Assembly (NCBI GenBank): GCA_002716125.1
Contig: PAZH01000007.1
Span: forward strand, 28,540-92,539
DNA from: Rhodospirillaceae bacterium
Lineage (GTDB): Bacteria > Pseudomonadota > Alphaproteobacteria > UBA8366
Length of the DNA stretch: 64,000 nt
Direction of reading: 5' to 3'
Part shown: piece after piece, positions 39,608 to 49,780 of the stretch
Layout: each line of letters opens with the position of its first letter
How positions within the stretch are numbered: position 1 is the stretch's first letter
Made by a program: the position numbers and the translations under genes
The notes under the pieces: model-generated
Told to the model about the DNA's origin: nothing
What the model saw: only the letters and a program-made list of their open reading frames with translations
Database searches by the model: none

Positions 39608-40693
39608 ATGAGCGACAATGCCTTTCGAATTGCGGTTCTTCCCGGGGACGGGATCGGCGTGGAGGTCACGGATGCCTGCCTGGTCGTCCTCTCGAAACTT
39701 GAAGAGAAAACTAAGGCTTTCGCGCTGTCGACGGAAACGCTTCCGGCGGGCGCTTTTTGCTACAAGGAACACGGTAGCGACTTACCCGAAGAGACGCTGC
39801 GCAAATCTGACGAAGCGGATGCAATCCTGCTCGGCGCTTGTGGTTGGCCGGGAATCCGGAAGGATGACGGCACGGAGATCGCGCCGCAGATCGAGCTGCG
39901 GGAACATTTCGACCTGATCTCCGGCGTGCGGCCGATCCGGGCCATTCCGGGTGTCCCTTTGCCGCTGTCTGATCCACGGGCGAAAGACATTGATCTCGTC
40001 ATCGTGCGCGAGTCCACCGAAGGTCTCTTTAAAGGGCGCGAGAACGGCGAAATTATCGAGGACCGGGAGGCGCGCGATACGCAAATTATCACGCGGCCGA
40101 CGTCAGAACGCTTGTTTCGGTTTTCATTTGAACTCGCCCGGGCGCGTAAAGAGCGCGGCAAGCCGGGAAGCGTGACTTGTATCGACAAAGCCAATGTTTT
40201 GGCATCGATGGCGTTCTTCCGGAAGATCTTCGATGAGATCGCCGCGGAATTCCCCGATTGTGAAGCGGATCATCATTACGTCGACGCGACGGCGCTCGAT
40301 CTTGTGCGAAAACCGTGGGCGTTTGACGTGATGCCGACCGAGAACATGTACGGCGATATCATCTCCGATCTGGCCGCAGGACTTATCGGAGGCATGGGAT
40401 TCGCACCCTCGGCGGATGTCGGTGATGGGCACGCGGTGTTTCAGCCCTCGCATGGAACGGCGCCGGACATTGCTGGACAGGGCAAAGCGAATCCGACGGC
40501 AATGTTTCTCTCGGCCGCGATGATGTTGGATTGGCTCGGCCGCCGCCATAACGAGCCCGATTGCGTCGAAGCGGGGATGTTATTGGAAAAAGCCGTGGAT
40601 GATGCGTTCGCCGGCGGTGCGCTGCGGACGGCGGATTTCGGCGGGCCGGACGGCACGGCTGAAGTGACGAACGCCGTACTCGCCCAGCTTTGA
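39608..40693 (+). CDS. Isocitrate/isopropylmalate dehydrogenase family protein
   Basis: 361 aa; 'IAVLPGDGIGVEVTDACL', 'VTCIDKANVLASMAFFRKIFDEIA', 'DIISDLAAGLIGGMGFAPSADVGDGHAVFQPSHGTAPDIAGQGKANPTA'. Confidence 0.92.
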   Translation: MSDNAFRIAVLPGDGIGVEVTDACLVVLSKLEEKTKAFALSTETLPAGAFCYKEHGSDLPEETLRKSDEADAILLGACGWPGIRKDDGTEIAPQIELREHFDLISGVRPIRAIPGVPLPLSDPRAKDIDLVIVRESTEGLFKGRENGEIIEDREARDTQIITRPTSERLFRFSFELARARKERGKPGSVTCIDKANVLASMAFFRKIFDEIAAEFPDCEADHHYVDATALDLVRKPWAFDVMPTENMYGDIISDLAAGLIGGMGFAPSADVGDGHAVFQPSHGTAPDIAGQGKANPTAMFLSAAMMLDWLGRRHNEPDCVEAGMLLEKAVDDAFAGGALRTADFGGPDGTAEVTNAVLAQL

Positions 40694-40710
40694 TTCGACA
40701 ATTCTGAATA

Positions 40711-41472
40711 TCAGTGTGGACGGAATAGATTGGCGGTGAGGCGGTCGATCGAGTCGTAGCGTTCGACGGCGCGGTTAAAGGTCACCTGAAAATGCCGTCC
40801 GACATCCAGCAGCATTGGCGTTTTAGGGTTGTGGCGGCGAAAGGCTTCGCTGCAAATCAGTTTCACCATGTATTGCGGGCCGACGTCCGATATGTCGGAT
40901 ACCCAATCGACGTCGCGGCTGGCGGAAAGCAAACGAATGAGGAGACTGTCGAAGGCGTCCCCGATATTGTCGTGTGGAAACGGAAGACTTGGTTCGCGAA
41001 TCTCGAGAAACGGACAAAGTGTTTCCCAACCGTCGCCATCGCAGATGTAGAATTCGAGGTAGTCGGAGGTACGATCCGCAAAATATGCGCGGGCTTCTGC
41101 GGTGTGGCGTTCCCATGTCTCCGAAAATATCTCTCGGTCGAAGGCGCGGGACCGGTAAAGCACATCGTGTAACCCGCTCAGTTCCGGCGATTCATCAAAA
41201 TAGGATTGATGCCGCTCCCAGTGCTTACGGCAGGACTCGAGCCAGTCGTCCTTGTCGCGCAGTGTCAGTATGAATTTGCTTTTCGGGAAGGCCCGATCGA
41301 GGTTCGGGTAAGCGGCCGCGATCGGCGAATCGGCGGATGCCTGATGGTCGAGAATCGCATTGATATCTTTGGGATGATGAACAGCCGAAATGCCCAACAT
41401 ACGCAGTGCATTGATCAAGCTACTGGTGCCGGTGCGGCTCAGTCCTATGCCGAAAATTTTCTTTTTCATCAT
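40711..41472 (-). CDS. Sulfotransferase family protein
   Basis: 253 aa; 'KIFGIGLSRTGTSSLINALRMLGISAVHHPKD', 'KFILTLRDKDDWLES'. Confidence 0.87.
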   Translation of the reverse strand: MMKKKIFGIGLSRTGTSSLINALRMLGISAVHHPKDINAILDHQASADSPIAAAYPNLDRAFPKSKFILTLRDKDDWLESCRKHWERHQSYFDESPELSGLHDVLYRSRAFDREIFSETWERHTAEARAYFADRTSDYLEFYICDGDGWETLCPFLEIREPSLPFPHDNIGDAFDSLLIRLLSASRDVDWVSDISDVGPQYMVKLICSEAFRRHNPKTPMLLDVGRHFQVTFNRAVERYDSIDRLTANLFRPH

Positions 41473-41638
41473 CTTCCGGAATTCTTCCGTCGGATCAATG
41501 GGTTGACACTAACAGGAATCTCGCGGCGAAAGCCAGTGCATTTTAATCGAGGGAAAATGGCCGCCGGTGACCGATGTCTCCTTGACCGGGCGGGCTTTGA
41601 GGTCAACTGGATAGTTTGGTTCACGACGGAGCTTCAGG

Positions 41639-43726
41639 ATGGCTTGGCGGATCGGGGTCGATATTGGCGGTACGTTTACGGATTTTGCGCTACTGGACGC
41701 GAACGGCCGGAAGCTCGCCATCCATAAACAGCTGACCACGCCATCCGATCCGTCCCGGGCTGTCATCGAGGGGGTTGGCGCGATCCTGGCGGCCAATAAT
41801 GTCGCCATCGAAGATGTTGCCGATATCGCGCACGGGACGACGCTGGTTACCAATGCGGTGATCGAGCGCCGGGGCGCGCGCACCGGCATGCTCGTGACCG
41901 AAGGGTTCGGCGACATCATGGATACGGGGTTGGAACAGCGCTACGACCTGTTCGACCTCCGGGTGAAGTATCCGGACCCGATCGTACCGCGCCCGCTGCG
42001 CCGCGGCGTTTCAGAGCGAATTCATTATGACGGGCGAATTGAAACGACCGTCGATCTCGATGACGCGCACAAGGCGATCCAAGCGCTGGTGAAAGAACAA
42101 GAGATTGAGGCGCTCGCAATCTGCTTCCTGCACAGTTATGTCGACCCGTCTCATGAACGCGCTGTCGCCGAAATCGCGGCCGAAGCGTTTCCGGCGCTTT
42201 ATGTATCGGCCTCGGCCGATGTTTATCCGAACATGCGTGAATACGAGCGTTGGACGACGACGGCGATCAACGCCTATGCACGCCCGATGGCGGACCGCTA
42301 TCTGCAACGTTTGGAGACGGGCTTGGCGGATCTCGGTTTCCGCGGTCGGCTCTATATCATGACGTCGAGCGGTGGCATGTTGGCGCCGGAGACGGCACGC
42401 CGGTTCCCGGTGCGGCTTCTCGAATCGGGTCCCGCCGCTGGCATGCTGATGGCAGCGGTCCAAGGGCGGGCGTCGAATCTACCGGATGTTCTTTCCTTCG
42501 ATCTTGGCGGCACAACGGCGAAGGGTGCCTTGGTGCGGAAATTCGCTCCGTTGAAGACCGAACAGATGGAGGTCGCGCGGATGCACGAGTTCCGCAAAGG
42601 CAGCGGCCTGCCGTTGCGCATTCCGGTTCTCGACATGATTGAGATCGGCTCCGGCGGCGGTTCGCTTGCGGCGGTCGATGAGCGGGGGCTGCTCAAGGTC
42701 GGGCCGCGAAGTGCGGGTGCGGACCCGGGGCCGGCGTGCTATGGCGCCGGCGGCGAAAACGCGGCGCTGAGCGATGCTAATCTTGTGCTTGGTTATCTCG
42801 ATCCGGACTTCTTTTTGGGCGGTGAAATGCGCTTGGATAAGTCGGCCGCCGAAACGGCGATACAGGCGAAAGTTGCCGCACCGCTGAAGTTGTCGGTGGA
42901 GCGTGCCGCCTGGGGAATCCACGATACGGCCAGCGAAGATATTGCACGCGCTTTTCGTATCCATGCGGCGGAGCGCGGGTTCGATTATCGGTCCGCAAGC
43001 ATGGTGGCGTTCGGTGGATCGGGGCCGTTGCATGCGATGCCGGTGGCGGAGAAATTGAAGATACCGCGTGTCGTCTTTCCGATCGGCGCGGGCGTCTACT
43101 CCGCCCTCGGACTGCTCGCGAGTCCACTTGCGTTTGAATTGGCGCGATCTCGCCGTGTGGTGGCGGATGATATCGACGGTGCAGAATTTAGGCAAATGTT
43201 TGAACCATTGGAGCAAGATTGCTCGGCCTTCTTGCACGAAGCGGGCGTTTCCGAACGCGATATCTCGATATCGCGCCAGATCGATATTCGATATTTCGGT
43301 CAGACTCATGAGATCGAGGTGACGTTACCGGACGGCGACCCTTCGGATGCCTTTAGCCGGCTTCGAACCTTGTTCGAAACACGCTACGCGGAGGTCTATA
43401 CTTTCGCGACCTTGGGAGCGCCGCTCGAAATCATCAACTGGAAGGTCTCTGCGACGGGACCCGACCCCGGGATGGAAACCGGTTACGCCCTCGACGCCGA
43501 CGCGCGGGACAATAGGACGGACGCCCTCAAGGGGACACGCGATGTATATTTTGCGCCAGAGGGTTATCGGGAGACGCCTATCTATGACCGCTACTTGCTA
43601 TCGCCAGGGACGCAAATACCGGGTCCGGCGTTAATCGAAGAACGCGAATCAACCTGCCTCATCACGCCCGGCTACCGTGCACACGTTGACGACGCGTTCA
43701 ATATTGTCGCGGAATTGGAGGCGTAG
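41639..43726 (+). CDS. Hydantoinase/oxoprolinase subunit A (HyuA)
   Basis: 695 aa; 'IGVDIGGTFTDFALLD', 'HGTTLVTNAVIERRGARTGMLVTEGF', 'GPAAGMLMAA', 'GGSGPLHA'. Confidence 0.95.
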   Translation: MAWRIGVDIGGTFTDFALLDANGRKLAIHKQLTTPSDPSRAVIEGVGAILAANNVAIEDVADIAHGTTLVTNAVIERRGARTGMLVTEGFGDIMDTGLEQRYDLFDLRVKYPDPIVPRPLRRGVSERIHYDGRIETTVDLDDAHKAIQALVKEQEIEALAICFLHSYVDPSHERAVAEIAAEAFPALYVSASADVYPNMREYERWTTTAINAYARPMADRYLQRLETGLADLGFRGRLYIMTSSGGMLAPETARRFPVRLLESGPAAGMLMAAVQGRASNLPDVLSFDLGGTTAKGALVRKFAPLKTEQMEVARMHEFRKGSGLPLRIPVLDMIEIGSGGGSLAAVDERGLLKVGPRSAGADPGPACYGAGGENAALSDANLVLGYLDPDFFLGGEMRLDKSAAETAIQAKVAAPLKLSVERAAWGIHDTASEDIARAFRIHAAERGFDYRSASMVAFGGSGPLHAMPVAEKLKIPRVVFPIGAGVYSALGLLASPLAFELARSRRVVADDIDGAEFRQMFEPLEQDCSAFLHEAGVSERDISISRQIDIRYFGQTHEIEVTLPDGDPSDAFSRLRTLFETRYAEVYTFATLGAPLEIINWKVSATGPDPGMETGYALDADARDNRTDALKGTRDVYFAPEGYRETPIYDRYLLSPGTQIPGPALIEERESTCLITPGYRAHVDDAFNIVAELEA

Positions 43727-43729
43727 GCG

Positions 43730-45394
43730 ATGAACGATACAGCTATGCACGAATTTGACGCTGTCGAGCTGGGTATTCTCTGGGACCGGCTCGTGTCGAT
43801 ATCGGATGAAATCGTCTCGACCCTGGTGCGCACGTCATTCTCGACCATCGTATCGGAAAGTTACGATCTGACCGTTGTCGTTCTTGACCGTGAAGGGCGA
43901 TTGGTCGCGCAAGGCAGCTATTCGGTACCCGTATTCATCGGCACCGCACCCCGGACCTTGAAGTTCATGCTGGAGAAATTCCCGCCCGAGAGCCTGCGGC
44001 CGGGCGATGTCATCTGCACGAACGATCCATGGATGGGAACCGGACACCTGTTCGACATCAATGTAATGCGGCCGGTATTTCGCGGTGACGAGCTGGTCGG
44101 ATACACCATGTCGATTACGCATCTTCCCGATATCGGCGGCATGGGATTCGGTGCGGCGGCGAGCGAGATCTACCACGAGGGACTGCGCTTGCCGATCTGC
44201 AAACTGGTTCGCGAAGGCACTGTCGACGACTTCGTCATCGATCTGGTGCGGGCCAATGTCCGCGTGCCGGACGCGACCATCGGCGACCTTATGGCAAACG
44301 TCACCTGTAACGAGGTTGGCGGCCGTCAGTTGCTCGAATTTATGGCGGAATACGATATCGATGATTTGTCGCCGTTGAGCCGAGCAATCCGAGCACAGTC
44401 CGAAAGGGCCATGCGCGATAAGATTCGCGAAATCCAAAACGGCATCTATGAGAATCGAATTTTGATCGAGGCGATTGACGAGCCGATTCCGCTCGCGTGT
44501 CGGATCGATGTCCAAGACGAGGAAATCTCGATCGATTTCGATGGAACCGGCGACTGCGTTCGGCGCGGTATCAATGTGCCGTTTTGCTATACCAATGCCA
44601 TGTCACTCTATTCCATAAAATGCATCACGATTCCCAATTTGCCGAACAACGAAGGTGCGACGCGTCCGGTTCGGGTGACCGCACCCGAAGGGTGTTTGCT
44701 GAACGCGCAACCGCCGTTTCCAACAGGCGGCCGCCACGCCATTGGGCATTTTGTCCCGGGATTGATCTTCGGTGCGCTGGCTGAAGCCGCGCCCGATAAG
44801 GTGCAGGCCGACAACGGGATGATGGATTTGCTGACGATCCAGTCGACCCATCCGGACGGCCGTCCCGTCTCAACGATCAGTTTTGTGGCTGGCGGTTTTG
44901 GGGCGCTCGAAGGGCAGGACGGCCGCGACTGCTTGCCCGGTCCGTCCAACATGGCGGCGGTGCCGGTGGAGGTCTGGGAGAGCATCACCGGCATGACCGT
45001 CGTCCGGAAGAAGCTGCGGCCGGACAGCGGTGGGCCCGGTGCGGCGCGCGGAGGGGTCGGTCAAGAAATGACGTTTCGGAACGACACGGGGAAACCGATG
45101 ACCGTCTTCTCCATGGGCAATCGGACCGATTTTGCGCCGCCGGGATATGTCGGCGGGAAACCGGGCGCCTTGCGTGAGCATAAGGTGAACGGCATGACCG
45201 TTCATCCGAAGGGATCCCAAGTCTTGCAACCGGGCGATGAGATCACGCTGATCCAAGCGGGTGGCGGCGGTATCGGCGATCCGGCGGATCGGCCTGCCGG
45301 CTTGATCGAACGCGACCTGGAACTGGGCCTTGTCACGCCCGAAGGCGCTGCCCGGGACTATGGTTACACAGTGAGGTCGGCGTCGGATGGCTGA
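43730..45394 (+). CDS. Hydantoinase B/oxoprolinase (HyuB)
   Basis: 554 aa; 'TNDPWMGTGHLFDINVMRPVF', 'DFDGTGDCVRRGINVPFCYT', 'GGPGAARGGVGQEM'. Confidence 0.95.
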   Translation: MNDTAMHEFDAVELGILWDRLVSISDEIVSTLVRTSFSTIVSESYDLTVVVLDREGRLVAQGSYSVPVFIGTAPRTLKFMLEKFPPESLRPGDVICTNDPWMGTGHLFDINVMRPVFRGDELVGYTMSITHLPDIGGMGFGAAASEIYHEGLRLPICKLVREGTVDDFVIDLVRANVRVPDATIGDLMANVTCNEVGGRQLLEFMAEYDIDDLSPLSRAIRAQSERAMRDKIREIQNGIYENRILIEAIDEPIPLACRIDVQDEEISIDFDGTGDCVRRGINVPFCYTNAMSLYSIKCITIPNLPNNEGATRPVRVTAPEGCLLNAQPPFPTGGRHAIGHFVPGLIFGALAEAAPDKVQADNGMMDLLTIQSTHPDGRPVSTISFVAGGFGALEGQDGRDCLPGPSNMAAVPVEVWESITGMTVVRKKLRPDSGGPGAARGGVGQEMTFRNDTGKPMTVFSMGNRTDFAPPGYVGGKPGALREHKVNGMTVHPKGSQVLQPGDEITLIQAGGGGIGDPADRPAGLIERDLELGLVTPEGAARDYGYTVRSASDG

Positions 45395-46658
45395 TTTGCG
45401 AACTGCGGTTCTGGACGCGCTTGAAGACAACCGGCCCTTGATGGATGAGTTTGAGGCGATCTGCGACTTCGGCGGCAGATTCTCCGGCACCGAAAGCGAG
45501 AAGCGGGCTGTCGCGCATCTCAAGAACCGAATGGCGGCGATATCCGGCGCCGATGCACATGTGTTTCCGACAGAATATGACGGTTGGCGGCGCGAGACGC
45601 AGACGCTTACGCGGCTCACGCCGTCCGTGTTGGATCTGGAATGCACGTCGCTTGTCTGGTCGCCGTCGACGCCGGCGGGCGGCCTTGAAGCGGAAGTCGT
45701 CGATCTTGGACGGGGCGAGCTATCCGCATTCGCGGAACGCGCGGATGAATTGCGGGGCCGGATACCGCTTGTACGGCACGAATACATGTTTACGGAGAGC
45801 ACGCTCCATCGCCGGTACAAATATGATGCGGCGCGCGAGGCAGGGGCGGCGGCATTCTTGATCGCAAATTACCTGCCGGGCGTTGGGCTGCTCTCCGGGT
45901 CTTCCGGACGCAACCGGCCAAGCGACATTCCCGCCTGTGCCATTTCGGCGGAGAGTGCGGCGGCTCTAACCGAGACATCCAACGGCTATCCGCGTGTCCG
46001 ACTTACGGTGCAGACCGTTTCGTCCGGCGACACGGCGGAAAGCCTCTTCGTGGAATTGCCCGGCGAACTCGACGAATGGATTGTGCTGAGTGCGCATATC
46101 GATGGCCATCCTTTCGGCGAGAGTGCAATGGACAATGCGACGGGCCTCGCAATGGGGTTGCGGCTTTTTGAGCTTGTGCGTGCGCAGAGAATAAAACTGA
46201 GGCGCGGCCTCCGCCTTATGTTCTTCAATGTCGAAGAATGGGGGCTTTGGGGTTCGCGTCAGTATGTCGAAGGTTTGAGTGACGAAGCGCGCGCGAAGAT
46301 TAAGCTCAACGTCAACCTCGACTCCGTGGCGGGTGCGCCCGATCTCACGGCGATTACCAGTGAATATTCAAAATTACCGCCCTTTCTTGCAGCCGCAGCG
46401 TCGGCCTGCGACGTGCCGCTATCTTGCCATGATGCATTGATGCGGAACTCCGATCACTACAATTTCGCGGTCGGCGGTATTCCGGCATTCCGCTTGGTGG
46501 CTGGATTTGATCAGCCGGAATCGCACCTGCGTTACGTGCTGACACGGGAAGACACCCGCGAGAAGATCGCAGAATCCGAGATGCAGCAAGCGGCGCGGCT
46601 GACGGCATCAGTCGTCGTCTCCGCATTGACGACGGAGACGCTCGATCTTAGGGCGTGA
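45387..46658 (+). CDS. M28 family metallopeptidase
   Basis: 423 aa; 'VLSAHIDGHPFGESAMDNATGLAMGLRLFEL...LRLMFFNVEEWGLWGSRQYVE'; start overlaps hyuB stop by 8 bp. Confidence 0.88.
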   Translation: MADLRTAVLDALEDNRPLMDEFEAICDFGGRFSGTESEKRAVAHLKNRMAAISGADAHVFPTEYDGWRRETQTLTRLTPSVLDLECTSLVWSPSTPAGGLEAEVVDLGRGELSAFAERADELRGRIPLVRHEYMFTESTLHRRYKYDAAREAGAAAFLIANYLPGVGLLSGSSGRNRPSDIPACAISAESAAALTETSNGYPRVRLTVQTVSSGDTAESLFVELPGELDEWIVLSAHIDGHPFGESAMDNATGLAMGLRLFELVRAQRIKLRRGLRLMFFNVEEWGLWGSRQYVEGLSDEARAKIKLNVNLDSVAGAPDLTAITSEYSKLPPFLAAAASACDVPLSCHDALMRNSDHYNFAVGGIPAFRLVAGFDQPESHLRYVLTREDTREKIAESEMQQAARLTASVVVSALTTETLDLRA

Positions 46659-46667
46659 TCCGGCGGA

Positions 46668-47651
46668 CTACTCAGCCGCTTTCGGCTGGTGGCCGAGCGT
46701 GCCTTCGTATTTCGCGAGTTCCGCCTCGCCCATGAAGCGCTCTTCCCACTCCATGACTTGGTCGAATCCGGCGAAGCCATGGAAGTCGGCAAGCGGGTGG
46801 TTTGACAGTTTCTTGGTGAACTCCGCTTCGGCCATTGGGCCTTTTTCCTTCAATTCCATCGCCAGGTCGTAGACCGCCATCAGCTGCATCCGCATCGTGG
46901 CGCCCGGCAGGATCGTCATCGCGATCCCGAGTTCGTTCATCTCTTCCTCCGAGAAACGCGGCGAGATGCCGGTCTGATTGTACATGATCGGTCCGTTGAC
47001 CTCGGCACAGACCCGGCGGACTTCCTCGACATCCTTCGGCCCCTCGACGAAAGCGACGTCGGCGCCGGCTTCGAGATAAGCATTGGCGCGTTTGATCGCT
47101 TCATCGAGACTGCCGCCAACCGCGCCCCGCGCATCGGTCCGCGCAATGACGACGAAATCCTCGTCGACTTCCTTGCGGGCATAATCGGCGGCGGCATATT
47201 TTCCGGCCGCCTCCTCGATGGGGATGACTTGTCGGCCGGCGACGTGGCCGCAGCGTTTCGGGATGATCTGATCCTCGATATGGATCGCCGCGACGCCTGT
47301 TTGGATATACTCCTTCACGGTTCGGATCACATTGATCGCATTGCCGTAACCGTTGTCCGCATCCGCAATGACCGGCACTGAGACGGCGTTCGAAATGTAG
47401 CGCGCGTTCAGATGCATTTCGGTCATTGTCGCAAGGCCGCAATCCGGCATGCCGGTCAGCGAAAGCGATGTGCCGTATCCGGTCATGTAAATGGCCGGAA
47501 ACCCGATTTTGTCGAGAATTTTACCGCTGACCGCGTTGTAGCAACCGGGGATGACGATGGTTTTGCCCGACTTCATCATCTCGCGGAGTTTTGTGGTACG
47601 TCTCATTTCGTGCGTCCTTCCCTGACGTAAGAATTCGTTAAGATAGGACAT
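46668..47651 (-). CDS. Isocitrate lyase/PEP mutase superfamily lyase
   Basis: 327 aa; 'VPVIADADNGYGNAINVIRTVKEYIQTGVAAIHIEDQIIPKRCGH' catalytic loop. Confidence 0.92.
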   Translation of the reverse strand: MSYLNEFLRQGRTHEMRRTTKLREMMKSGKTIVIPGCYNAVSGKILDKIGFPAIYMTGYGTSLSLTGMPDCGLATMTEMHLNARYISNAVSVPVIADADNGYGNAINVIRTVKEYIQTGVAAIHIEDQIIPKRCGHVAGRQVIPIEEAAGKYAAADYARKEVDEDFVVIARTDARGAVGGSLDEAIKRANAYLEAGADVAFVEGPKDVEEVRRVCAEVNGPIMYNQTGISPRFSEEEMNELGIAMTILPGATMRMQLMAVYDLAMELKEKGPMAEAEFTKKLSNHPLADFHGFAGFDQVMEWEERFMGEAELAKYEGTLGHQPKAAE

Positions 47652-47752
47652 ATGCGAGCCACGCCGCTTGGCTAGCTCTCATTTTGGTTGGCAGAATGCG
47701 TCGGCTGAATTAGCTCTGTCTTTAGATCACCGAACAAACCGAGGATTTTCAA

Positions 47753-48955
47753 ATGACCCAGGAGATGCCGCTCGAGGGGTTACGCGTGCTCGACCTGGCG
47801 ACGGTAATCGCTGGGCCGCTCTCGTCTGAACTGTTGGCGGATTTTGGCGCCGATGTCGTGAAGGTCGAATTACCAAACGGAAGCGATGGGATGCGCGCAC
47901 TGCCGCCGTTTAAAGACGGGGTCTCGCTCTGGGGAAAAGTGACAAACCGCAATAAGAGGGGTGTCACGCTGGACATCCGCAAGCCGGAAGGCCTCGCGCT
48001 CTTCAAGCGGATGCTGCCCAAATTCGACGTTCTGGTCGAAAATTTTCGGCCGGGCACACTTGCAAAGTGGGGTCTGCCGCTGGAAGAGCTGCATCGAATA
48101 AATCCGAAGCTGACGGTATTGCGGGTAAGCGGGTTCGGTCAGACGGGGCCGCGGGCGCACGAGGCGGGATTTGCGCGCGTCGCGGAAGCAATGTCCGGGT
48201 TCACATATATCTGTGGTGAGGTGGATCGTTCGCCGTTGCACCTTGGCTATCCGATCGCCGATGGTATGACGGGGGTTTTTGGCGCGTTCGGCTTGATGAC
48301 GGCTCTGTTCCATCGCGCGAAGAACCCGGATCTGCCGGGCGAGGAAATCGATCTGTCGCTTTATGAATCGATGCACCGAATACTGGAGTTCTTGGTGATC
48401 GAGTACGATCAGCTGGGTGCCGTTCGCGAGCGGTCCGGCAATCGAAGCCAATATGCCGTGCCGAGCGGCGTTTATCGCACGCGTGACGACCGTTGGGTGT
48501 CGCTCGCTTGCTCGACGCAGAGTGTGTGGGAGCGCTTGGCGCAGGCGATGGGCCGCGACGACCTGATCGACGACCCGCTTTATAAGACGAATGCGGATCG
48601 CGTCGCGAACAGTGATGGTGTGGAAGAAATCGTGACGGACTGGTTTGCAGCGAACGACTTTTCTTATCTCTCGGACCTATTGGGTGAAAAGGGAGTCGCG
48701 TTCAGCTTGGTCTTCACGGCGAAGGATGCCTATGAGGACCCGCACTATGCGGCGCGCGAGAATATCGTGCCGGTTGCGGACAGCGAGCTCGGCGAAATTC
48801 GGATGCAGGGTATCGTGCCGAAGTTGAGGAATGCGCCAGGGTCCGTTCGCCGCGCCGGCCCGGCCCTGGGACAGCATACGGACGAAGTCTACGGTGAGCT
48901 GCTTGGCTTGAGTGATGACGAACTAACCGCTCTGCGCGATAAGGGCGTCGTTTGA
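47753..48955 (+). CDS. CaiB/BaiF CoA-transferase
   Basis: 400 aa; 'LEGLRVLDLATVIAGPLSSELLADFGADVVKVE' and 'RVSGFGQTGP'. Confidence 0.95.
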   Translation: MTQEMPLEGLRVLDLATVIAGPLSSELLADFGADVVKVELPNGSDGMRALPPFKDGVSLWGKVTNRNKRGVTLDIRKPEGLALFKRMLPKFDVLVENFRPGTLAKWGLPLEELHRINPKLTVLRVSGFGQTGPRAHEAGFARVAEAMSGFTYICGEVDRSPLHLGYPIADGMTGVFGAFGLMTALFHRAKNPDLPGEEIDLSLYESMHRILEFLVIEYDQLGAVRERSGNRSQYAVPSGVYRTRDDRWVSLACSTQSVWERLAQAMGRDDLIDDPLYKTNADRVANSDGVEEIVTDWFAANDFSYLSDLLGEKGVAFSLVFTAKDAYEDPHYAARENIVPVADSELGEIRMQGIVPKLRNAPGSVRRAGPALGQHTDEVYGELLGLSDDELTALRDKGVV

Positions 48956-48959
48956 TCGG

Positions 48960-49475
48960 TTAGCGTTCGATTTCTGTCGGGATCGACTTGCGTTGCGTGC
49001 CGACGAGCAGTTTGTCGACCGTGACATGATCGGTGGCAAGCGGGAAGGCGGCGCGTGTATACGCATAAAGCTGGCCGTAGAGTTTCGCTTCGATGTCAAA
49101 GCAAGCTGGTTGACCGGTGTCGACCGCTTTGCGCAGGTGACGGGTCACCATCTCCGCGAACTCTTGATCGGCATAGGCCATTGTCGTTTGGCCGGTCATA
49201 TCTCGCCGTCCGGGATTCGTGACACGGCTGCCGTAGAGTCGATAGCGAAAGATGGAAGGGCCTTTGACATCGAGAATATGTAAACGCCCGAGTTGGCCCT
49301 TGAGGTCATAGGGATCGATGTCGTCCCGGGATGGCAGCCGATGCGTTGCCCTTTTCCGCTCCCAATATTGCCAAAGTTCCGTGATTTCAGCATTCGCGAC
49401 CTGGCCGAATGTCAGAAAATCCTCCCGAACAAGTTGGAAGCCGAGAGCGGAGTCTTCGCCGACGCCTTGGGGCAA
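48960..49475 (-). CDS. PAS-domain protein (PAS_5-like)
   Basis: 171 aa; 'ELWQYWERKRATHRLPSRDDIDPYDLKGQLGRLHILDV...FRYRLYGSRVTNPGRRDMTGQT'. Confidence 0.77.
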   Translation of the reverse strand: MPQGVGEDSALGFQLVREDFLTFGQVANAEITELWQYWERKRATHRLPSRDDIDPYDLKGQLGRLHILDVKGPSIFRYRLYGSRVTNPGRRDMTGQTTMAYADQEFAEMVTRHLRKAVDTGQPACFDIEAKLYGQLYAYTRAAFPLATDHVTVDKLLVGTQRKSIPTEIER

Positions 49476-49478
49476 GAA

Positions 49479-49769
49479 TCACACCTCCGGTTCGGTGGCC
49501 AGAAATGATTTGATCGCGTCAGGATCGATTAAGGGGTAGATGTCGAACTCCGCCGGAATAATTTCCGCCCATTCGTTCAATAGGCCGTGAAGGACTTCGT
49601 TGGAATCGACATCGAACAACGCCACGGCCCCGCGCCCCGTTCGGGCGTAGAACGATTTCGCGAGACCTCGATCCAGCTTGTCTTGCGCCCATGGCCAATA
49701 GAGCTGGCGTTGCTCGCGAACTTCCGACGGCCGTTGGGGCACCGGCGTGCTAATCACGAGGTATAGCAT
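49479..49769 (-). CDS. Small dimeric alpha-beta barrel/muconolactone-isomerase-like protein (96 aa)
   Basis: 'MLYLVISTPVPQRPSEVREQRQLYWPWAQDKLDRGLAKSFYARTGRGAVALFDVDSNEVLHGLLNEWAEI' ferredoxin-like fold pattern. Confidence 0.65.
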   Translation of the reverse strand: MLYLVISTPVPQRPSEVREQRQLYWPWAQDKLDRGLAKSFYARTGRGAVALFDVDSNEVLHGLLNEWAEIIPAEFDIYPLIDPDAIKSFLATEPEV

Positions 49770-49780
49770 CGGATGTTCTC

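Noticed and set aside
42479-43309. 276-aa minus-strand ORF inside hyuA
   Set aside because: Antisense to a well-supported HyuA; Arg-rich shadow ORF.
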